Part shown: one piece after another, positions 51,902 through 60,088 of the stretch
How the letters are laid out: every line of letters begins with the position of its first letter
How positions within the stretch are numbered: position 1 is the stretch's first letter
Source: Chloroflexota bacterium
GTDB lineage: Bacteria; Chloroflexota; Dehalococcoidia; Bin125
Direction: 5' to 3'
DNA: 64,000 nucleotides
Assembly (NCBI GenBank): GCA_009838735.1
Contig: VXQZ01000036.1
Span: 1 to 64,000, forward strand
Program-made: the position numbers and the translations under genes
The notes under the pieces: model-generated
The model's database searches: none
What the model was told of the DNA's origin: nothing
What the model saw: only the letters and a program-made list of their open reading frames with translations

Positions 51902-54255
51902 ACCTGTCCGAGTTTATCGACACCTACCGCGAGGCGATCACCAAGCGAATCGTCCACAGCTACCCGCCCCGCTACCGGCCCCAGGCGGACGACCGCCCGT
52001 TGCCCCAACTCAAGCGCCGACCGATGGGCGCCCAGGAGACCGCGATCCGCGGGGCTGCCCTGAGCCTCACCGAACAGCGCGGCACGACCGTGGTCGGCGA
52101 GATGGGCGTGGGCAAGACGTTCATCGCCATCGCCGCCGCCCAGCTGGCTGGCTTCAAGCGGGTGCTGGTGCTATGCCCGCCGCACCTGGTCGGTAAGTGG
52201 CAGCGTGAGATAGAGGAGACGATCCCCTTGGTCCGCACCGGGATCGCCGACTCGATCAGCGACCTGGAGCAACTGCGCCGCCAGGAGGGCGCAGGGCCGC
52301 AGTACGTGGTCATGTCGCACTCGCGGGCCAAGCTGGGCCACCGCTTCCGCCCCGCCTACTGGATGCGCCGGCTGCAGGACGAGGACGGCCTGCCCGTCCG
52401 CGACGAGGAGACCGGGGAGTTCGTCATGACCCCGGCCTGTCCCGACTGCACCGCGCAGATCGTGGACGCGGAAGGCGTCCCCGTGACGCACCGGCAGCTG
52501 GACAAGAAGCGTCACAGTTGCCCCAAGTGCGGGACGCCCTTGTGGACGGCCGAGGCGCGGCCGGTCGAGACCGAGACGAGCGGCTACAACGCCGGCCTTG
52601 TGGCGCGGCGGACGCCCGGACAGGGGCCGCGCAAGTACCCCCTCGCCGACTACGTCAAGCAGCACATGCGCGGCTACTTCGACCTCTTGATCGTGGACGA
52701 AGTGCATGAGATGAAGGCACGCGGCTCAGCCCAGGGCCTCTCGGCCGGCATCCTCGCCGACGCCTGCGGCAAGTCGCTGGCGCTCTCGGGCACCCTGATG
52801 GGAGGGTACGCTTCCACGCTGTTCCACTTGCTCTACCGGTTCTCGCCTGAGATTCGCTCGGAGTTCGGACGCTCGGACGAGCGCAAGTGGGTCGAGCGCT
52901 ACGGCTTCCTCGAACAGCGCGTGCGACACGACCGCGACGACGACCCGACCGAGGACGGCTCGGTCTCTCGCCGGCGCAGTTACCGCAAGCAGGAGAAGGA
53001 GCGGCCGGGGATGGCGCCGGCGGCGCTGTTCCACCTGATAGGACACTCCTTGTTCCTGCGGTTGGCCGATGTCGCTTCGGAACTGCCGCCCTACGAGGAG
53101 CAGATCCAGGTCGCGAGCATGGACACGGAGGAAGGCATCCACGGGCTCTCACAGGCTTCGGCCTACCGCATCCTCGCCACCGACCTCAAGCGGGCGCTGC
53201 TGCGCGCGATCGAGCGCGGCTCGCAGCGGCTGCTCTCGACCTACCTGCAGGCGCTCTTGGCCTATCCCGAGGGCTGCACCCGGGGCGAGTCGGTGTTCGA
53301 CCCGGATACGGGCGACCTCATTGTGCAGCTGCCGCCGCTCGACCCAGAGCGCGTCTACCCCAAGGAGCAGCAGCTGATCGACCTCGTCGCGCAGGAGCGC
53401 CTGGCGGGACGGCGGGTGCTGGTCTACGCGACGCACACGGGGACGCGCGACATCACCGGGCGGCTCGAAACGCTGCTCACCCGGCACGGGTTCAAGACAG
53501 CGGTGATGAAGGCCGACCGGGTCCAACCGAAGCAACGCGAGGACTGGGTCCAGAAGCGGGTCGAGGAGGGCATCGATGTGCTCATCTGCCACCCCCGGTT
53601 GGTCCAGACCGGACTCGACCTGGTCGCGTTCCCAACGCTGATTTGGTACGAGACCGACTACTCGGTCTACACCATGCGCCAGGCCTCGCGCCGCTCCTGG
53701 CGGATCGGTCAGCACCGGCCGGTCAAGGTAGTGTTCATGGCCTACCGCTCGACGCTGCAGGCCGATGCGCTCAAGCTGGTCGCGCAGAAGCTGCAATCGT
53801 CCCTCGCGGTCGAGGGCGACCTGCCCGAGGACGGGCTAGCCGCCTACGGCGACACCGGCGACGACCTGATGATGGCTCTGGCCCGCAAGCTGGTCGCGGG
53901 CGAGACCGACGACGGAGAGGTCGAGGACATCTTCCGGCAAGCGCAGCAGGTCGCAGCCGAGGCAGACCACTTGCTGGTCGATGCCGATTGGGAACGACCA
54001 GTAACCGAACTGGTGACGCCGGTCGCGGCGCTCCCGTCGGACGGTGAGCAACCGCTCGTCGAGCTGGTTCCCTGCGGCGGACACCACGGCTCGTCCGAAG
54101 AGCAGCAGACGCTCTTCAGCTGGGCCGAGTTCCTTGCCGAAGAGCCTGACGAGCCAAAACCCCGCGGGCGCAACGCACCGCCTTCGGGACCGTCGCTGTT
54201 CGACTGGGCGCTGGAACGCGAGCAGGAGGCCGGACTCGTCGCCGCCGGCGGCTGA
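51898..54255 (+). CDS. SNF2-family (SF2) helicase with zinc-ribbon insertion
   Basis: The 785-residue protein has Walker A GEMGVGKT (67-74), VLVLCPPHLVGKWQREIEE (motif Ia region), Walker B DEVHE (267-271), SGTLMGGYAS (motif III) and the C-terminal RQASRRSWRIGQ (motif VI, ending Q605). Between motifs Ia and II is an insertion with CPDC (near 180) and CPKC (near 207), a zinc ribbon. An unusual extension follows motif VI. It would move along DNA using ATP. SNF2-type helicases with methyltransferases occur in DISARM and related defence systems and also in conjugative elements. The start is the ATG at 51898 overlapping the miniprotein stop, not the far upstream frame. Confidence 0.85.
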   Translation: MNLSEFIDTYREAITKRIVHSYPPRYRPQADDRPLPQLKRRPMGAQETAIRGAALSLTEQRGTTVVGEMGVGKTFIAIAAAQLAGFKRVLVLCPPHLVGKWQREIEETIPLVRTGIADSISDLEQLRRQEGAGPQYVVMSHSRAKLGHRFRPAYWMRRLQDEDGLPVRDEETGEFVMTPACPDCTAQIVDAEGVPVTHRQLDKKRHSCPKCGTPLWTAEARPVETETSGYNAGLVARRTPGQGPRKYPLADYVKQHMRGYFDLLIVDEVHEMKARGSAQGLSAGILADACGKSLALSGTLMGGYASTLFHLLYRFSPEIRSEFGRSDERKWVERYGFLEQRVRHDRDDDPTEDGSVSRRRSYRKQEKERPGMAPAALFHLIGHSLFLRLADVASELPPYEEQIQVASMDTEEGIHGLSQASAYRILATDLKRALLRAIERGSQRLLSTYLQALLAYPEGCTRGESVFDPDTGDLIVQLPPLDPERVYPKEQQLIDLVAQERLAGRRVLVYATHTGTRDITGRLETLLTRHGFKTAVMKADRVQPKQREDWVQKRVEEGIDVLICHPRLVQTGLDLVAFPTLIWYETDYSVYTMRQASRRSWRIGQHRPVKVVFMAYRSTLQADALKLVAQKLQSSLAVEGDLPEDGLAAYGDTGDDLMMALARKLVAGETDDGEVEDIFRQAQQVAAEADHLLVDADWERPVTELVTPVAALPSDGEQPLVELVPCGGHHGSSEEQQTLFSWAEFLAEEPDEPKPRGRNAPPSGPSLFDWALEREQEAGLVAAGG

Positions 54256-54270
54256 GCGGCCCGCGACGCC

Positions 54271-54307
54271 GGAGGAGGTCATCGTCAGCACGACGATGGC
54301 CTCCTCC
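54271..54307 (+). terminator. Strong 16-bp hairpin ending the plus-strand operon
   Basis: GGAGGAGGTCATCGTC pairs with GACGATGGCCTCCTCC (one G-T pair) around a 5-nt loop, 16 bp after the helicase stop. It is the strongest stem-loop here and separates the long operon from the imuB unit. Confidence 0.75.
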
Positions 54308-54383
54308 TACCGCGTCTGTGCGGTGTTTTCTGCGTTTAAGCGGGTTGTTTCGGGCGGACCGGGGCTGAGCGCCCCACCGGCCC

Positions 54384-54481
54384 TTGACATATGCGCACCT
54401 CGATTGTGGAAATCCGTTCGATGTTTCGTCTCAGCACGTGATATCTCGACAAAGCTTTGTAAGATAGCGCGTACGTTCGAT
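54384..54481 (+). promoter_or_regulatory. Candidate promoter/operator of the mutagenesis unit
   Basis: A TTGACA at 54384-54389 is followed 17 bp later by TGGAAA, a weak -10. The octamer CGTTCGAT occurs twice (54415-54422 and 54474-54481), and TAAGAT at 54460-54465 is another possible -10. GTTCG is the half-site of Gram-positive LexA operators (CGAAC-N4-GTTCG), but neither copy has a good left half. DNA-damage control is expected for imuB-dnaE2; the site evidence is weak. Confidence 0.35.
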
Positions 54482-54499
54482 TTAGGGACGGAGCAGCAG

Positions 54500-55957
54500 A
54501 TGGCCGGCGATCGCTCAATCGGCTGCGTAGTGCTGGCGCACTTCCGCGCCTGCCTCGAACTGGCCCGGCGGCCGGAACTGGCGGACCAACCCGGCTTGAT
54601 CGTCGTTCGCTCGGGCTCGCGGCCCCTGGTGGCGGACCGCCTGCCGGCGGCCGCGGCGATCAAGCCGGGCATGACGCTGGAGCAGGCGCTGGCACTGGAA
54701 CCCCGGGCCATGGTCCTGGAGGCGGACGAGCCGCACTATGAGCGCGGATTCGAGCGATTGCTGGACCGGCTCGGCGAGGTCAGCGACCGGGTCGAGGGGT
54801 CGGAGTTGGGCATCGCCTACGTCGGCCTGGACGGACTCGCCCAGATGCACGGCGGCGAAGGGCCGCTGCACGAGGCGCTGCTCGCCGCCATCCCGGCGGC
54901 GTTCGGGCCGCGCGTCGGCGTGGGGCCGAATCCGTTCTCGGCCTTCGTCGCCGCCCGTACCCGCCGCTCGCCCGGCCTGAGCAAGATCGAGGGCGATCCA
55001 GCCCGGTTCCTCGCGCCGCACACTATCGGCCTGCTGCCGCTCCCGTCGGACCTGCTGGAGGAGCTGGGCATGCTCGGGCTGCAGCGACTGGGCGACGTGG
55101 CGGCGCAGGAGCCCGACGCCCTGCTCGACCGCTTCGGCCGCGAGGGCCGACGCGCGTGGGAGCTGGCCTCGGGGATCGACGAGTGTCTCTTGCGTCCGCG
55201 CGCGCCCGATGAGCGGGTTTCTGAGACGATCTCGCTGCCCAGCGGGGCGAACTCGCTGGAACTGCTGCGCGTGGCGGTCGACACGCTCGTGGCCCGCGTC
55301 TTCGCCCAGTCCCGGATGCAGGGCCGTTACGCCGGCACAGCGACGCTCACCTGCCAACTGGAGGACGCGCCAGACTGGACGAAGGCATTCCATTTCCGCC
55401 GGCCGGTCGGCGACTGGCGGCGGGCGGCCGCGATCATCAAGGCGCGGCTGGAGACGGAGCACCCGCGGGCCGCGGTCGAGGCGATGACGATCACGCTCAC
55501 CGACTTGAGCGGCGCGACGGGCGCCCAGCTCTCGCTCTTCCCCGACCAGCGCGCTGACCGCGAACGGCGCCTGCTGGAGACCGAACGCGGACTGCAGGCG
55601 CGATTCGGGGGCAAGCAGGCGCTGCACCGGCTGGTCGAGGCCGCGGCCTGGCATCCGGCACCGGAGCTGCGCACGCTGCAGGTGCCGATCGACCCGGCCG
55701 CCCGGAGCGGTATGCGCCCGGTGACCGCCCCGGCATCGGTTGAGGTGCGCGAGGACCCCGGTGAGCGGCCGAGCGCGGTGCGGATCGGTGGCGAGTGGCG
55801 GGCGGTCTCGCGGATCGAGAACCGCTGGTGTTTCGAGCTCTGGTGGCGTCCGGCGCCGATTCAGCGGAGCTACTACCGGGTAAGTGCCGAGGACGGCCGG
55901 CGGCTCACGCTCTACCGCGACGGTGAGGACCAGCAGTGGTACCGCCAATCGGCTTGA
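54500..55957 (+). CDS. imuB: ImuB-like Y-family polymerase accessory protein
   Basis: The 485-residue protein has the Y-family polymerase layout but not its catalytic acids. The N-terminal strand is VVLAHFRACLELARRP, where active enzymes have an Asp, and the second site reads AYVGLDGLAQMHGG instead of S-x-DE. Thumb and helix-hairpin-helix regions follow (LGLQRLGDVAAQEPDALLDR). A beta-clamp binding motif QLSLF lies at 343-347, and a C-terminal domain ends WCFELWWRPAPIQRSYYRVS. ImuB acts as a hub linking the clamp to DnaE2 during damage-induced mutagenesis. The ATG at 54500 has GGAG upstream. Its end overlaps dnaE2. No ImuA gene is present. Confidence 0.87.
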   Translation: MAGDRSIGCVVLAHFRACLELARRPELADQPGLIVVRSGSRPLVADRLPAAAAIKPGMTLEQALALEPRAMVLEADEPHYERGFERLLDRLGEVSDRVEGSELGIAYVGLDGLAQMHGGEGPLHEALLAAIPAAFGPRVGVGPNPFSAFVAARTRRSPGLSKIEGDPARFLAPHTIGLLPLPSDLLEELGMLGLQRLGDVAAQEPDALLDRFGREGRRAWELASGIDECLLRPRAPDERVSETISLPSGANSLELLRVAVDTLVARVFAQSRMQGRYAGTATLTCQLEDAPDWTKAFHFRRPVGDWRRAAAIIKARLETEHPRAAVEAMTITLTDLSGATGAQLSLFPDQRADRERRLLETERGLQARFGGKQALHRLVEAAAWHPAPELRTLQVPIDPAARSGMRPVTAPASVEVREDPGERPSAVRIGGEWRAVSRIENRWCFELWWRPAPIQRSYYRVSAEDGRRLTLYRDGEDQQWYRQSA

Positions 55958-58900
55958 CGGCCCAGGGCGCGTCCGGCTCCGCCTACGTGGAACTGCACGC
56001 CAAGAGCTTCCACTCCTTCGGCCTGGGCGCCTCGCACGGGCACGAACTGCTGGCGCGAGCCCGCTCGCTGGGGATGCCTGCCTTGGCCCAGACGGACACC
56101 AACCTCTGCGGCGCGCTCGAGTTCGCGCGACTGGCGGACAGCCTCGAGATTCAGCCGATCACGGGCGGGGAACTGACCCTGGCCGATGAGTCCCGGGTGA
56201 CCCTGCTGGCCAAGTCGCGCGAGGGCTACGCCAACCTCTCGCGCCTGTTCACGCTGGCCAACGAGGTTGATCGGCGCAATCCGCGGCTCGACCCGGCGCA
56301 TTTGCCGGAGCATGCCGCCGGACTGGTGCTGCTGGCCGGCGGACGGCATGGCGCGCTCTCGCGCCTGGCGCTGCGGGGTGAGGCGGTCGCGGCCCGCGAG
56401 TTGCTGGAGCACTACCGCGACTGGTACGGCGCGGACTCGGTCTATGTCGAGCTCGTGCAGAACCTCCTGCGCGAGGACGCGGGGCGCAACCACGAACTGG
56501 CCGCGCTCGCGCGAGCGGCCGGCGCGCCGCTCGTGGCCACCAACGATGTCCACTACCACGCGCCCGAGCGCTACCGCTTGCAGCACGCCCTGGTCGCGGC
56601 TGCAGGCAACTGCACGCTCGACCAGGCGCTCAAGCAGATCCAGCCCAACCATCACCTGCACCTCAAGTCCGCCCAGGAGATGGCGGAGCTGTTCTCCGAG
56701 GTTCCGGAGGCGCTCTCGAACACACTGCGGGTCGCCGAGCAGTGCCGCTTCAACCTCTCTGCCGACCTCGGCTACACCCTGCCCGAACCGGTCGTTCCCC
56801 GGGGCTACACGCCGGGAACCTACCTGCGCCGGCTCTGCGAGGAGGCGGCCTCGCGCCGCTACGGCTCAGTTACGCCCGAGGTCGGAGCGCGGCTGGACGA
56901 GGAGTTCCGGCTGATCGAACGCCACGGCCTGGCCGGCTTCCTGCTGCTCTACCGCGAGATCGTGCGGCTGGCCCAGCGGATCATGGAGGAACGCGGCCTG
57001 GTCGAGCCGGAGACGCCCTTGGAGAAGCGGCCGCCCGGTCGCGGTCGCGGATCGTCGGTGGCGCTCTTGGTCGGCTACCTGATCGGGATCAGCCACGTCG
57101 ACCCGCTCAAATGGGAACTGACGCTGGAGCGCTTCCTGCCCGACGACATGACGTCCTTGCCCGACATTGACCTCGACTTTCCACGCGGGCTGCGCGACGA
57201 GTTGATCGAGCGGGTGCACGAGTACTTCGGCCGCGACTACGCGGTGTTGACCGGCGCGATCTCGACCTACTCGGTCAAGGGCATCATCCAGGACCTGGGC
57301 AAGGCGCTGGGTCTGCCGCCGGATGATCTGCGGCTCCTGTCGAAGCAGATTCACTCGCACGACGGGGCGCGGCTGCGCGAGGAGATGGAGCAGTTGCCGG
57401 CGTTTCGGGACAAGGTCGAGGCGCACGGCTGGCGCGACCTGATTGCGCTCGCGCCGCAGCTGATGGGGGCGCCGCGCGGGCTGGGTCAGCACGTGGGCGG
57501 GATGATCCTCTCGGACTCGCCGATCCCCGAGCTGGTGCCGGTGCGGGCCGGCGCGATGGCGGGTCGCTACATCATGGACTGGAACAAGGACAGCGTGGCC
57601 GACGCCAACTTCGCCAAGATCGACCTGCTCTCGCTGCCCGTGCTCGACCAGCTCGAGGAAGCGCTCGACCTGATTGAGCAGCGCTCCGGCGTCAGGCCCG
57701 ACCTGAGCCAGATCAGTCCTGAGGACGACGGCGTCTACGACATGATCAACGCGGGCCGCTCGAAGGGCGTCTTCCTCTTGCAGTCCCCGGCGCAGCTCAA
57801 GATGGGTCAGCGGCTCAGGTCGCGGCGGCTGCTCGACCTCGCTTACCAGGTCGCGTTGATCCGTCCCGGGGTGGGCACACAGGGCAGCGCGGTCAGCCAG
57901 TTCGTCGACCGCTACCGGCACGGCGCCCCGTGGGAGTACGACCACCCGCTGGAGGAGCGGGCCCTGGAGCGCGGCTACGGCGTGATCGTCTGGCAGGAGC
58001 AGGTGGTCCAGCTGATCATGGACGTCGCCGGGATGTCGGCGGCCGAGGCGGACGAGGTGCGCCGCGCGTTCGCCCGACCCAACAACGAGCACCTGGTCGA
58101 GATGCACCACGAGCGCTTCCTCGAGGGCGCACGGGCCAACGGCGTGCCGGACGACACGGCCGAGACGATCTTCGCCAAGATCAACGGTCACTACATGTTC
58201 CCAGAGTCGCACTCGCACGCCTTCGCGATCACGGCCTACCAGGCGGCCTGGCTCAAGCGCTATCACCCGCTGGAGTTCTTCGTCACACTCGTCAACAACC
58301 AGCCGATGGGCTTCTATCCGGTCGAGACCCTCAAGCAGGACGCGCGCAGGTTCGGGGTGCGCTTCCTCAACCCCTGCGTCAACCGCAGCGGGGTGCGGGC
58401 TCAGCCGGAGGCTGAGGCGGCCCGCCTGGGCCTGGGCATGATCAAGGACCTCGGGCCGGAGTCGGCCCGGCTGATCGTCGCTGAGCGAGAGCAGCATGGA
58501 CCCTACGCCGATGCAGGCGAACTGGTCCGCCGTACCGGGCTCAAGCCCCAGGCCGCGCGCTCGCTGATCGAAGCGGGCGCCTTCGATGCGGTGACGCCCA
58601 ACCGGCGCCGGGCGCTCTGGGAGGCGGGGCTGCCGATTCGCCCCTCGCGCTCCGGCCAGCGGGCCTTCCCGGTCCACGGTTCGGACGCGCCGCCGCACTT
58701 CCCCGATTTCACGGACTACGAGCGGATGGCCGGCGAGTACCGGGCGCTGGGCATCTATCCCTCCGGTCACGTGATGGAGTTCATCCGCCCCACCCTGGAC
58801 CAGGGAGTGCTGAGCGCGGCCCAGGTCTACGACCGCCAGGACGGCGAGCGCGTTCGGGTGGCCGGATGGGTAATCGCCCGGCAGCACCCGCGCGGCCGGG

Positions 58901-59118
58901 ACGGCACCGTGTTCATCACGATCGAGGACGAGACCGGCGACGTGCAGTCGATCGTCTGGCGCGACGTGTTCGCCCGCTCCCGGCGGGCGCTCTCCAACCA
59001 GCTGATCCTGCTCGGGGGCCGGATCGACCGCTGGGACGGCACGACCAACATCGTGGCCGAGCGGATCGACGTGATCGAGGCGGGCATCCGCATGCCCTCG
59101 GCCCACGACTGGCGCTGA
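55936..59118 (+). CDS. dnaE2: DnaE2-type error-prone DNA polymerase III alpha subunit
   Basis: The 1060-residue protein has a PHP domain (AYVELHAKSFHSFGLGASHG, LAQTDTNLCGALEF) and the polymerase core with PGRGRGSSVALLVGYLIGI. The catalytic motif LPDIDLDFPRG has D410, D412 and D414. FPESHSHAFAITAYQAAWLK, a helix-hairpin-helix and a C-terminal OB fold (VRVAGWVIARQHPRGRDG) follow. Length near 1050 and linkage to imuB identify the DnaE2/ImuC branch rather than the replicative enzyme (about 1150 or more). It performs translesion synthesis. The GTG at 55936 overlaps imuB by 22 bp; a TTG at 55954 is an alternative start. Confidence 0.9.
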   Translation: MVPPIGLTAQGASGSAYVELHAKSFHSFGLGASHGHELLARARSLGMPALAQTDTNLCGALEFARLADSLEIQPITGGELTLADESRVTLLAKSREGYANLSRLFTLANEVDRRNPRLDPAHLPEHAAGLVLLAGGRHGALSRLALRGEAVAARELLEHYRDWYGADSVYVELVQNLLREDAGRNHELAALARAAGAPLVATNDVHYHAPERYRLQHALVAAAGNCTLDQALKQIQPNHHLHLKSAQEMAELFSEVPEALSNTLRVAEQCRFNLSADLGYTLPEPVVPRGYTPGTYLRRLCEEAASRRYGSVTPEVGARLDEEFRLIERHGLAGFLLLYREIVRLAQRIMEERGLVEPETPLEKRPPGRGRGSSVALLVGYLIGISHVDPLKWELTLERFLPDDMTSLPDIDLDFPRGLRDELIERVHEYFGRDYAVLTGAISTYSVKGIIQDLGKALGLPPDDLRLLSKQIHSHDGARLREEMEQLPAFRDKVEAHGWRDLIALAPQLMGAPRGLGQHVGGMILSDSPIPELVPVRAGAMAGRYIMDWNKDSVADANFAKIDLLSLPVLDQLEEALDLIEQRSGVRPDLSQISPEDDGVYDMINAGRSKGVFLLQSPAQLKMGQRLRSRRLLDLAYQVALIRPGVGTQGSAVSQFVDRYRHGAPWEYDHPLEERALERGYGVIVWQEQVVQLIMDVAGMSAAEADEVRRAFARPNNEHLVEMHHERFLEGARANGVPDDTAETIFAKINGHYMFPESHSHAFAITAYQAAWLKRYHPLEFFVTLVNNQPMGFYPVETLKQDARRFGVRFLNPCVNRSGVRAQPEAEAARLGLGMIKDLGPESARLIVAEREQHGPYADAGELVRRTGLKPQAARSLIEAGAFDAVTPNRRRALWEAGLPIRPSRSGQRAFPVHGSDAPPHFPDFTDYERMAGEYRALGIYPSGHVMEFIRPTLDQGVLSAAQVYDRQDGERVRVAGWVIARQHPRGRDGTVFITIEDETGDVQSIVWRDVFARSRRALSNQLILLGGRIDRWDGTTNIVAERIDVIEAGIRMPSAHDWR

Positions 59119-59175
59119 CGCGCGTCGCGGCCGGGATTGCGCCGCAGGGCTTCGGCGGTGCATCATGGCCGGGAG

Positions 59176-59841
59176 ATGTGCGGCCGATACAGCCTGACGG
59201 CGGATCCAGAGGAACTGGCGCGGCGGTTCGAGTTCGCCGGCGACTGGAAGCACCTCGCACCTCGCTTCAATGTCGCGCCCACCCAACAGGTGCTGGCCGT
59301 GGTCGGCGGAGACGAACGGCGAGCCGGCCTGATGCGCTGGGGACTGATCCCCCATTGGGCCAAGCAGCGGAGGCCCGGCCGGCCGCTGATCAACGCCCGG
59401 GCGGAGACCGTCGCCGAACGCCCGGCCTTCCGCGCCGCGTTCCGGCGCCGGCGCTGCTTGGTCCTTGCCGACGGGTTCTACGAGTGGCAGCGGGCGGGCG
59501 GCAGCAAGCGGCCGATGCGCATCGTCCTTGACTCGGAAGAGCCGTTCGCCTTCGCCGGGTTGTGGTCCGTCTGGACCGACCCCGAGGGCCAGCGCATCTC
59601 CTCCTGCGCCATCATCACGACCGAAGCGAACGACCTGCTCAAGCCAATCCACGACCGGATGCCGGTCATCTTGCCCAGGGACGCGGAGGGGTTCTGGTTG
59701 GACCCCGGGGTCGATGACTCAGGGGTGCTCGGCAGTTTGTTGGTCCCGTATGCCAGCGACGCCATGGCTACCTACGAGGTCTCGGTGCTTGTCAACTCAG
59801 CAACCAACGACAGCCCCGAGGTGATCGCGAAGGTCGTCTGA
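59176..59841 (+). CDS. yedK: HMCES/YedK-type SOS response-associated protein
   Basis: The 221-residue protein begins MCGRYSLTADPEELARRF. The catalytic Cys2 becomes N-terminal after Met removal and forms a thiazolidine crosslink with abasic sites in single-stranded DNA. Other conserved residues are N in RPLINARAETV, E in LADGFYEWQR and H in LKPIHDRMPVIL. The ATG at 59176 is chosen because the family starts at MCGR. It lies 57 bp after dnaE2, so the unit combines mutagenic synthesis with abasic-site shielding. The gene is compact and full length. Confidence 0.92.
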   Translation: MCGRYSLTADPEELARRFEFAGDWKHLAPRFNVAPTQQVLAVVGGDERRAGLMRWGLIPHWAKQRRPGRPLINARAETVAERPAFRAAFRRRRCLVLADGFYEWQRAGGSKRPMRIVLDSEEPFAFAGLWSVWTDPEGQRISSCAIITTEANDLLKPIHDRMPVILPRDAEGFWLDPGVDDSGVLGSLLVPYASDAMATYEVSVLVNSATNDSPEVIAKVV

Positions 59842-60088
59842 GCAGCGAGTTCAAGGCGCAGCTGTGTGGCGTCCTTGATACCTTGCAGCTCTCACCCTTT
59901 GTCCGATCTTCGCTCCAGTTCGCGGAGTCGATGTTGATCTTCATTCGAGACGTATTGCTGACGCCCCACTCAAGGCTGAAAACGACCCGGACGCAGAGCC
60001 TCGGATGCAAGGCTGGTCCTCTACTGCAGGCCGACGGGGGCGACCAGTCATTCGATCAAATCGGGCAACGCGCAGCGCACGCTTGCAG
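59842..60088. other. Intergenic, convergent genes
   Basis: This 247-bp region lies between the 3' ends of the yedK gene and the minus-strand HEPN gene. Short open frames here have no support. No strong hairpin was noticed. Confidence 0.4.

Noticed and set aside
54515-55948. 477-codon minus-strand open frame opposite imuB
   Set aside because: Low-complexity Arg/Gln/Ala composition and no motifs; the imuB reading has a clamp-binding motif and conserved layout.
56866-59652. 928-codon minus-strand open frame opposite dnaE2
   Set aside because: Its length is striking, but it mirrors the codon structure of dnaE2, is rich in Arg/Val/Leu/His/Asp repeats and has no domain. DnaE2 on the plus strand is unambiguous.
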